This document shows, piece after piece, positions 55,791 to 64,000 of a DNA stretch of 64,000 bases (position 1 is its first letter; every line of letters begins with the position of its first letter). The DNA comes from Dastarcus helophoroides (Eukaryota; Arthropoda; Insecta; Coleoptera; Bothrideridae): positions 33,876,992 to 33,940,991 of the forward strand of contig CM053329.1 of assembly GCA_028583605.1 (NCBI GenBank). Reading direction: 5' to 3'. The position numbers and the translations under genes were made by a program. A model generated the notes under the pieces. It had not been told where the DNA came from and did not search any database. It worked only from the letters and a program-made list of their open reading frames with translations.

Positions 55791-56687
55791 TTCAGACGAT
55801 GGAAGAACATTCAACGGTTTTTACATTACACCTAAGATCAAACCAAGTCGCCCATCAAAAAAACCAAAGAAAGAATAGGAAACGAAATTCCAAATATTTG
55901 GACCCAAGAGGAACAAATTCTAATCAAACGACAATCCGATTATTAATACTCATCATCTTAAAATTTTCTGCTCAATGATTTATGAATCAATTTTTTTCTA
56001 ATGGTTTGTTTAACCTTCTTCACTCATGTCTTGTAGTCCTATGATAGAAATTAGAAATTAATTAGTAAAATAGCAAACGACACACTTCAAAAACAAACAA
56101 TTAAACTCGCCAAACATGTAAAGGAAGCAAAACACATAATAAAGTAGTTTTATTTTACGACTACATGCGAAGACAATAAAATCTAATGATGCACTCAATT
56201 TATAACAAATATCTTTCAACTGTGTAATTGCGCAAAAAAAAACGTCAGAAATAACTTATGCAGCTGCGGAATATACCATAATTTCATTTGAGTAAACATT
56301 TTAAATCTCCCTAAATTGATACTTATTCCAAACTGATTTACCATATTCATTTTTTTTACGTTACAAACTTGACACATTATCCTAGTTATAATGCTCATAA
56401 CTGCATATGAAATAAATTGCGTAATATCGTTTGCATTGAAGTTCTGTAAACAATACGCCTATTGTGCTATTTTTAATTTAAATTCGTTAAATTATCTGCA
56501 ATAACCTTTTTCATTATCATATTACAAGTTCAAATAGCATGAGAGCATAACCTGTCCTGTAGTTATTCAAAGCCATGTGTTATTAAACAAACAACACTAT
56601 CAAAACAACAGCCACGCTGCTCCAGTAAAAAAAATATTTTTTATAATGACCAAATAAAATTATGTTTTGGTGGTGGTTATCTTCAAA
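55791..56687. other. AT-rich sequence, nothing recognised
   Basis: No coding, RNA or repeat feature that I can support; composition is less repetitive than the neighbouring blocks. Confidence 0.4.
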
Positions 56688-56898
56688 AATTGAAATACAA
56701 ATCTTGTCTCCTGAAACCAAGAGAGATCAAAAAACACAACAAAAGTTGCTCTAACGCGTTTCGATAGACAAGCTATCGAGATACGCTGGACTTTGCTATC
56801 CAAAACGTGTTAGAGTAGTATCTGCCTTAGAGCAACCTTTGTTGTGTTTTTTTAATCTTTCTTGGTTTCAAGGGACAAGATTTGTATTTCATTTTATT
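56688..56898. mobile_element. Hairpin MITE, copy 2
   Basis: Arms TTGAAATACAAATCTTGTCT and ACACAACAAAAGTTGCTCTA pair with TAGAGCAACCTTTGTTGTGT and GGGACAAGATTTGTATTTCA. The loop region holds a second, shorter inverted pair (TTTCGATAGACAAGCTATCG). Confidence 0.87.
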
Positions 56899-56909
56899 AA
56901 AATAAAAAC

Positions 56910-57540
56910 TCATCTGCTAAGACACTGGAATAAAAACCAAGATTCAAGACAGAAAGTAACTCATTATGTCAACCATATTAAATGTTAGGATAAAATAAGC
57001 CAGTAGCCATAATAAAAGTGAAACACCTTCGAAGTTAAAATGACAAAGAAGGGGATGCCAATCAAAGAGAAGAGCACATTAACTTAGTGAAGCAAAACCC
57101 ATCTGCTGAGATCGTGGAATGAAAACTAAGCTTCAAAACAGAGAGTAACTAAATTTAGTCAACCATACTAAATGTCAGGATAAAGTAAGTAAAGGCGAAA
57201 CTCTTTCGAAGGGAAGATGACACAAAGAAAGGGATGCCAGTCAACATAGAAGAGCACATGAAATTCAGTATGGCCATCACCATCTTGAGGGAAACTCATT
57301 TGCAGAGACTAAGGAATGAAAACCAAGATCCAAGACAGAGAGTAATTCGGCATGAAAACCATTCTAAATGTCAGGATAAAATGAAAATAACCCAAAAGAC
57401 AGGACAGTCAAGTTCAAGGAAGAAAGAGCACGGTAACTCAGTATGTCAAACATTCTAGAGGCCACCTAAGATAGCGGGGGCAATATCGATTACTTTTGGT
57501 AGTACATTGACATGGTCTAATTCTGGAAAAAGTACAGTAA
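56910..57540 (+). mobile_element. Decayed relative of the hammerhead element with 190-bp repeats
   Basis: Three tandem units of about 190 bp, each with GGAATGAAAACCAAGATCCA-like sequence, AGACAGAGAGTAA and CTAAATGTCAGGATAAA. Then GAGCACGGTAACTCAGTATG (exact match to the 18.1 kb repeats) and AGTACATTGACATGGTCTAA with TCTGGAAAAAGTAC, matching the post-ribozyme region. The hammerhead core itself is gone. Confidence 0.72.
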
Positions 57541-57807
57541 AGTAACAGTCCATTCAAAAAGTCGATAGGATGACACAAAAATGGCGTTACTAGAATTTTT
57601 TCCATATGATTTTTATTTAGTACTATTGACAGCAATCTGACTATTGATTCGTGAGTTATAGCACTTTGTGTAAAGCAACTTTTGTTATTGAAAAAAAAAA
57701 TGGAAAAAAACTGAATTTCGAGTTTTGATAAAACATTGCTTTTTGATGAAAAAAGCACAAATGATGCAGAGCGCAATGACGCCCAAATGAGGCTGTTATT
57801 CCAGAAA

Positions 57808-58526
57808 ACATCAAAAAATCCACAAATTGGTTATGAACGATCGCAAATTGAAGGTGCCCGAGCTAGCTGACATTATAAAGATATCAGACTGGTAGTGTTT
57901 TTACCATTTTACACGAATATTTGGGTATACGAGAGCTCTATGCAAAGTGGGTGCCGCGTGAGCTCACAGTCGATCAAAAACAACAACGAATCGATGCTTC
58001 AGAGGAGTGTTTGGCGCTGTTAAACCGCAATAAAATGGAATTCTATCATCGATATGTGATAATGGATGAGACATGGCTTCACTATTACACACCAGAATCC
58101 AAAAGACAGTCAGCCGAGTGCACAGCAGTCGAAGAACCGAATCCAAAGCGAGCAAAGACGCAACAGTCGGCCGGCAAGGTGATGGATTCTGTATTTTGGG
58201 ATGCGAACGGAATAATATTCATCGACTATCTCCAAAAAGGAACCACCATCAACAGCGACTATTACTGGGCATTTTTGGATCGATCGAAGGCTGAAGTCGC
58301 AAAGAAACGGCCACATTTGGAAAAGAAAAAAGTGTTGTTTCACCAAGACAATGCCCGTGTCACAAATCGATGAAAACGATAGCAAAATTAAACAAATTGG
58401 GCTTCGAATTGCTTACCCATCCACCGTATTCTCCAGATTTAGCCCCCAGCGACTTTTTCCTGTTTTCAGATCTCAAGAGAATGCTTGTAGGAAAGAAATT
58501 TAAGTCCAATGATGAAGATGATACAA
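57808..58526 (+). pseudogene. Mariner transposase, element 2 (irritans-like), truncated
   Basis: Frames carry NDRKLKVPELADIIKISD (end of the DNA-binding half), then ELYAKWVPRELTVDQKQQR, YVIMDETWLHYYTPESKRQS (first catalytic Asp), KRAKTQQSAGKVMDSVFWDA, FIDYLQKGTTINSDYYWAFL, KKKVLFHQDNARV (second Asp) and, after a frameshift at about 58370, LLTHPPYSPDLAPSDFFLFS (third Asp, D34D spacing). The amino-terminal 60-90 residues are absent or unrecognisable. The carboxy end is cut by a hairpin MITE. The motif set fits the irritans subfamily. Among the least decayed transposases in the window. Confidence 0.92.
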
Positions 58527-58712
58527 GAAAGATTAACAAACACAACAAAGGTTGCTCTAACGCGATAGGGAAGCTAGCATCTTCAGAGAGACACTGGATT
58601 CAATATCTCTCTGAAGATGATAGCTTGGCTATCGAAACGCTAGAGCAACCTTTGTTATGTTTTTTTAATTTTTGTTGGTTTTAGGGGACAAGATTTGTAT
58701 TTCAATTTTTGA
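58520..58712. mobile_element. Hairpin MITE, copy 3, inserted in mariner 2
   Basis: Inner arms CACAACAAAGGTTGCTCTAA and CTAGCATCTTCAGAGAGA pair with TCTCTCTGAAGATGATAG and TAGAGCAACCTTTGTTATG. The outer left arm (about 30 bp) is missing. It interrupts the mariner reading frame after FKSNDED. Confidence 0.86.
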
Positions 58713-59560
58713 AAATTTTGTTTAACTTTCTTTTAATCCAAATTTAGAGAAAAAAAACGAAATCGAGGAAAAAGTTGAGATTCCACAAACATAAAGAATC
58801 TAATTTTGAGATAAAGTCGAAATTGCGAAAAAAAAAGACTGATTTTGACAAAAATGTTGAATTTAAAAAAAATCGAAATTTCGAAAAAAAAAAGACGAAT
58901 TTCGAATAAAAATCATTTCGAGAAGTTCTAAATAGTTATCTGATTTTGAGATAAACATGAAAATTTCGAGAAAAAGTTTAACTTTAAAAGGAAACATTTC
59001 AAATGTCTGGAAATCCCTATTCTAGAAGGTAGAAATTTCCAGAAAAATAAAACATTAACAAAAATAATGAAATTTTCGAAAAGAGGCGAAATTTCGAGAA
59101 AACAGTTGGAATTTGAAGAAAAACTTACAATTTAAGAAAAAGGAGCTAAGAAAGTCGAACCTCTAAGCTATGGCTTGTGCAGCAAATATGCAATCCTGCA
59201 CTGCTGCAGTTTCAGGATCTGAGCGAAAACAATTTTGCATTAGGAAATATAGCAGAAATTTCTTACCTTGTTGCAGACATATTTGGTTCCTAATTATTTA
59301 ATATTTTGCCCTTAAATACATAAATTTTCTAAACAAAAAATCCTCTTTTTTAACAAAACGTTATATTGACATTTTTGCCATTATGATATAAAGTAAAGAT
59401 CACAGTAAATTTAAAATGTCAATTTTAATATTATTCTCTGGATATCTGAATGAATATAAATGGACGACTTTTTGCAGAATGAAACCAACCCCCAAAAATA
59501 GTTAACTGAAAAATCGATAGTTAAAGTTTGACATTAATTTCTAAATTACCAGTACATATA
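58713..59560. other. A-rich repeat then unique A/T sequence
   Basis: Until about 59150 this is AAATTTCGAGAAAAAAGT-type repeat (A-rich on plus); after that, ordinary A/T sequence. No gene seen. Confidence 0.55.
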
Positions 59561-59719
59561 CGAGGGTAAATCAAATATGAACCGGAATTTCATCATGTTG
59601 GCATGAGGACGTTGGGAGTGTGCGCATGCTCTTAGACATGTTAGGTGGGGATATCATGTGACTTCCTGCGCTCAAGCGAATTCCGTTCTCGACGTTCGTT
59701 AGATGTAATACAACAAGTG

Positions 59720-60273
59720 AGCAAGAGGTTCATCCGCACGCTGGGCAGCACATTATTATTAAATTTCTTGTTTTTAAAGGTGTAAAGCCCGCCGAAATTC
59801 TTCGTAGAATAGAAGCACAGTTTGGAGATACTTGTTTGAAGAAAACTCAACTGTACAAATGGTACAACAAATTTTTGGAAGGACGAACTCAAGTTGAAAA
59901 TGAACCCCATACCTCGGACCAGTGTGTCTGCGGACAAGATTAACCCTGTTCAACGCCTTTTGAAAGGTGATCGTCGTTTAACTCTTGGTGAAATTGCAGC
60001 TCAGATAGGGATAAGCAGGAGTGCCCAATCCATCATTACAGATGAGCTGGGGTTTCGAAAAATTTCTGCTAGGTGGGTACTTCGTCTTTTGACTGAAAAA
60101 CAGAAACAACAACGTCTGGACTTTCGTCAGCGCCATCTTGGATGTTTTCAACGTGAAGGTGATGGTTTTTTGCAACGTATCGTTACCTATGATGAGACTT
60201 GAGTCCACCATTACACCCCTGAATCTAAACAAGCAAACATGGAGCGAAAGAAGAAAGGGGGAAGGTGAACCCA
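59720..60273 (+). pseudogene. Mariner transposase, element 3, first part
   Basis: KFLVFKGVKPAEILRRIEAQ then KTQLYKWYNKFLEGRTQVEN (helix-turn-helix half), frameshift near 59920, then LLKGDRRLTLGEIAAQIGIS, RWVLRLLTEKQKQQRLDFRQ and RIVTYDET (first catalytic Asp), followed by a stop where Trp is expected, then VHHYTPESKQANMERKKKG. A different mariner lineage from elements 1 and 2. Confidence 0.9.
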
Positions 60274-60281
60274 GTCTAGGC

Positions 60282-63200
60282 CAGGGGTCGGCGAAACTTT
60301 TAAGCTAAAAGAGCCATCCGCAATAAAAAATTGGTTTCGTGAATTTCAAAGAGCCAGAATATTTTATTTCTGATTTTACATTTTATTTTCAAAATTAAAT
60401 CAGATAAATCAGACAAAATATGGAACAGGGAGACACTTCTAACTCATGTAGTCAAACCTTTTATTTCTCAAAATTTAAAATTTGCCTTTTTCTCGCAAAT
60501 CGCACTTTCTTAACTCTTCTCTCTATTCGTCTTTTTTTTAACGATGTATTTTGTTCCTAAAATTGATTTTTTTCCCTAAATCTTTCTTTATTCTCAAAAC
60601 TCGACAATCTGTGAAAATGTTTACTTTTTTCTAATTCGACTTACTAGAAGATTCGACTTATTACTCAAAAATTCATCTTTGGTCGATTTTTTAATAAAAA
60701 AAGTAAAAATTTGAAGTATTAATTTGGAGATCTTAAATAAAATGGTTTTTGAAAATTCCGCCCATTTTCTCAAAGTTTGCTTTTTTCGAAATTTGATCTA
60801 TTCTTTTTTTATTTTTTCAAAATTACTATTTTTTTGACTTTGTTCCAAATTGCGACTTTTTTCTCGAAATTTCTATTCTTTTTAAATTACGTTTCTTTGC
60901 CAAGTTTCACCATTTTCTTACAGATTCGAATTTTTCTGAAAATTTGAAGTTTTCTTTTTATTTGTCTTGTTCTCGAAATTTCAAATTTGGTCTTATAATT
61001 TACCTTTCCCTGGAAAATGCAAATTATTTATTTTCTTCTTCTCTGAAAAACTTCGACTTTTTGAAGTTCGACAATTTTTTCTAAGCTTTCAATTTTGGAC
61101 AATGTTTCTAAAAATTTGAAGTTTTCTTTTAATTCATCTTGTTCTCGAAATTTAAAATTGATTCCCAACATTTACCTTTCTCTGGAAAAGTGCAAATTAT
61201 TTATTTTCTTCTTTTCTGAAAAAGTTTTTAAAGTATGACAATTCTTTCTAAGCCTTTTACAATTTATCTTTTCGAGATTTTACAATTTTTCAGCAAAATT
61301 CAAATTTGCCTAATAAATTCAGGTTTTTAAAATTGTTTTGGCTTTCAATCTATTATTGTCATAATTGGACGCTTTTTTTCTAAAATTTTGCTTTTTTAAG
61401 AATTTTTGACAAATTCATATTTTTAGAAATTTCTTTTTTTCAAAATTCGGATTTTTTCGGAATTATTAACGTTTATTTCGAACGAAATTCATCTATTTTC
61501 AAATTTCAAAATCTGATTTTTTTTCTTAAAATCAAAAAAATCAGAGTTCTCTGGGAACTTTTTACGTTATTTTTAAAGTTTAACACTCTTCGAAGTTGGA
61601 AGTTTTATCAGCATTCTCTTTCCTTTCGAAATTATTTTAGCAATTTTCTCAAAATTTGATTTATCTAAAAATTTGGAGTTTTTTTTAATTCGTCTTGTTT
61701 TCGAAATTTCAAATTTATCCTCGCAACTTAATCATCTCCGGAAAATTGCAAATTTTTATGGCAATTTGGAATTTTTCTTAAAATATTGACTTTTTCTTTG
61801 AAATTTTTCCTAAAATTTGATTTCTTTCTACTTCTCTGAAAAACTTCGACTTTTTTAAAGCTCGACACTTTTTTAAGCTTCCAGTTTAGTTTTATAATTT
61901 TTCTTTTATCTGAAAATTTCAAATTTTTAAAATTTGTTTTGGGTTTCAATCTATTGTCGAAATTTTTGTTTCTAAAATTTTGCCCTGATTTGAGAACTCT
62001 GGGCAAATTCTTTATTTTTAAATTATTTTTTCCAATTTTATTTCCAAATCTTTTCCTTTCTCTCAAAATTCGGCTTTTTCTGGGAAATTCTGACCTTTTT
62101 TTAAAGTTATAAACTTTTCTCAAAATTTTCTTGAAATATTCTTTCGAAATTATTTTACAAATCTCTGAAAAACTTCGACTTTTTTAACTTTCAACTATTC
62201 TTTCTAATCTTCCTTATAATTTCTCTTTTTAAAATTTTGCAAATTTTCAAAAAAATTAAAATCGTCTAAAAATTTCAGGTTTTTGAATTTATTTTGGGTT
62301 TCAATCTATTGTCTAAATACGACGTTTTTTCTGAAATTTTGCCTTTTTTGAGAACTTTCGATAAATTCATTTTTTTCGAAATTTCTCCCTTTTTCCGAAT
62401 TAAACTAATTCATTTTTTTAAATCTCTTCATTTCATTCGAGTTTTTTTCGAAATCTCTTCCTTTTTCTCAATATTCGGCTTTTTCTGGGAAATTTTCTCC
62501 TTTTTCCGAATTAAACTAATTCATATTTTTGAAAACACTTCATTTCTTTTGAGTTTTTTTCGAAATCTCTTCCTTTTTCTCAATATTCGGCTTTTTCTGG
62601 GAAAATTTGACCTTTTTTCAAAGTTCAATACCTCTGGAAACTTTCTTGGAATTTTCTTTCTAAATTATTTTACCAATTTTCTCAAAATGCGAATTTATCT
62701 GAAAATTTGGAGTTTTTTTTTTAAATTCGTGTTGTTCACGAAATTGCAAATTTATTCTCAAAATTTAGCTTTCTCTCGAAAATTGCAATTTTTTATCGAA
62801 ATTTCGAGCTGTTCTAAACTTTTTCCATGAAATTCTTTCTAAAATTAGACTATTTTCTTCTTTACTGAAAAACTTCGACTTTCCTAAAAATTGACCACTT
62901 TTTCTAAGTTTCCAGTTAATTTTTACAATTTCTCTTTTCGAAATGTTGCTATATTTCAAAAAATTCAAATTTATCTAAAAATTTCAGGTTTTTAATTTGT
63001 CCTGGGTTTCAATCTATTGTCGAAATTATACGTTTTTTTTTAAATTTTACCTTTTAATGAGAACTTTTGATAAATGCATATTTTTCGAAATCTCTTTCTT
63101 TTTCTCATTTTCTTCCAAATCTCTTCCTTTTTCTCAATTTTTTCGAAGTCTCTTTTTATTAATTAGTTCGAAACCTCTTTTTCTCAAAATTCGGCTTTTT

Positions 63201-63653
63201 CTGGAAATTTCAGCTTTTATTTCGAATTTTGATATTTACCGTTTCCGTAAATTTAGATTTTTTTTCTCTTAAAAAGTAATTCACGAAATCTCAAGGTTAT
63301 AGAAAATTTACAAATAAAAAAGTAAAAATCATGAGATAAATATTTCTTAGAAATTTTGACTCCCCAAAATGGCCTTTTTCTAGAAATTTCAAATTTCATA
63401 TCTTTTTTCAAAATGTTAATACAAATCAATTAAAAATTTTGGAAAAATACTTCTTGAAATCATAACTTTTTGTCAAAATTTAAGTAAAACGGAAAGTTTC
63501 TAGAAAAGTATTTTTGGAAATTTCGACTTCTGTAGGTCACTTGTTTAATGAGTGTCTGCGTGTCTGACCACTCTAGCTTTTATTTATTTATTTTTAGGGG
63601 AATTTAAGGAGCCGCAATTTCCTATTAAAAGAGCCGCGGTTTGCCGATCCTTG
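60282..63653. mobile_element. hAT-like element H1, complete, non-coding
   Basis: 3372 bp inserted in mariner 3. Ends CAGGGGTCGGC and CAAGGATCGGC are inverted copies. Flanks GTCTAGGC (60274-60281) and GTCTAGAC (63654-63661) are an 8-bp duplication with one change and a central TA. Left-end block AGAGCCATCCGCAATAAAAA, right-end block AGAGCCGCGGTTTGCCGATC. No transposase. The interior is T-rich repeat like the introns. Longer Phe/Ser/Lys-rich frames inside are repeat by-products. Confidence 0.9.
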
Positions 63654-63661
63654 GTCTAGAC

Positions 63662-64000
63662 AAAAACTCAACTCTCAGCTGGAAAGGTTCTTTGACAGTT
63701 TTTGGATTTTAAAAGAGTTGTGCACGTCGATTTTCGGCATAAACATTGTACGGTCAATGCTGCCTACTACTGCCAGCTATTGGATGAAGCAAAACGTGCA
63801 TATCCGCGGAAAAGGCGAATTTTCGGTCAAAAATGTGATTCTACTCATAATAATTCCCGTCCCCACTCAATCAATTTGACACATCAAAAATTAGAGGAAA
63901 TGCATTGGGCAACATTACACCCTCCTTATAATCCCGACTTATCACCATGCGATTATCGTATGTTTGGGCCACTGAAACAAGCTCTAGGAGGTGAGCGACT
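63662..64000 (+). pseudogene. Mariner transposase, element 3, second part
   Basis: Resumes with VNAAYYCQLLDEAKRAYPRK, then a decayed second catalytic block (STHNNSRPHS where HDNARPH is expected), LTHQKLEEMHWATLHPPYNP and DLSPCDYRMFGPLKQALGGE (third Asp). The second Asp is lost. Open at the window edge. Confidence 0.88.

Larger units (their letters stand above)
59561..64000 (+). mobile_element. Mariner element 3, split by a hAT-like element, runs off window
   Basis: Starts CGAGGGTAAATCAAATATGA after TA. Transposase reading resumes at 63662 after the inserted element H1 and continues to the end of the window; the right terminus lies outside. Confidence 0.88.

Noticed and set aside
61728..62123. 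Lys/Asn-rich minus-strand frame of 131 codons
   Set aside because: Antisense of the same H1 repeat; composition is set by AAATTTT units, not by coding.
62294..62830. Long Phe/Ser-rich reading frame of 178 codons
   Set aside because: It follows the period of the T-rich repeat inside hAT-like element H1, has no motifs and low-complexity composition, and similar frames occur in every repeat block.

Overview
The window is animal nuclear DNA, most likely from an insect. It is AT-rich, carries two conserved spliced genes with GT-AG introns, and is packed with mariner, hAT, pogo-like, LINE, LTR and satellite repeats. I cannot fix the order from sequence alone. Both genes lie on the minus strand.

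Gene 1 is a dynamin (shibire/DNM type). Its ATG is at 25912 and it runs leftward past base 1. Exons 1-5 (25912-15240) encode the GTPase domain, from the P-loop through DLPG to TKLD, and the start of the stalk. Exons 6-9 (end of stalk plus PH domain) are present twice, as a tandem duplication of about 5-6 kb (3043-9150 and 9151-about 14320). The two exon sets encode identical protein and differ by nine substitutions, all synonymous. Including both sets in series breaks the reading frame (802 nt), so they would have to be alternatives, or one is an assembly copy of the other allele. Exon 10 (end of PH domain) carries a one-base insertion. The GTPase effector domain lies outside the window.

Gene 2 is a 291-residue 1-acylglycerol-3-phosphate acyltransferase (AGPAT1/2 type) in four exons (48700-38131) with a 9.6 kb first intron.

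Repeats fill the rest. The dynamin introns hold a degenerate A/T repeat with a rough 20-bp period and TCGA steps, a hAT MITE with a perfect 8-bp target duplication, and a pogo-like MITE. They also hold an element with three hammerhead-ribozyme-like cores, and a satellite of about 120-bp units in higher-order register (20.04-23.52 kb). Upstream of dynamin come a 230-bp satellite (27.0-29.1 kb), two gypsy-like solo LTRs, and three overlapping pieces of a broken Jockey/CR1-type LINE (33.0-37.5 kb). The large AGPAT intron contains a pogo-like MITE, ten copies of a 455-bp satellite, a tRNA-like SINE and a mariner. Right of AGPAT lies a 6.3 kb inverted pair of hAT-like elements (49.4-55.65 kb), then a hairpin MITE family, a second mariner (irritans-like), and a third mariner split by a 3.37 kb hAT-like element with an 8-bp target duplication (60.3-63.65 kb).

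The large hAT-like elements are internally made of the same kind of A/T 20-bp repeat that fills the introns. This suggests that transposons carrying satellite-like interiors seeded much of the non-coding sequence.
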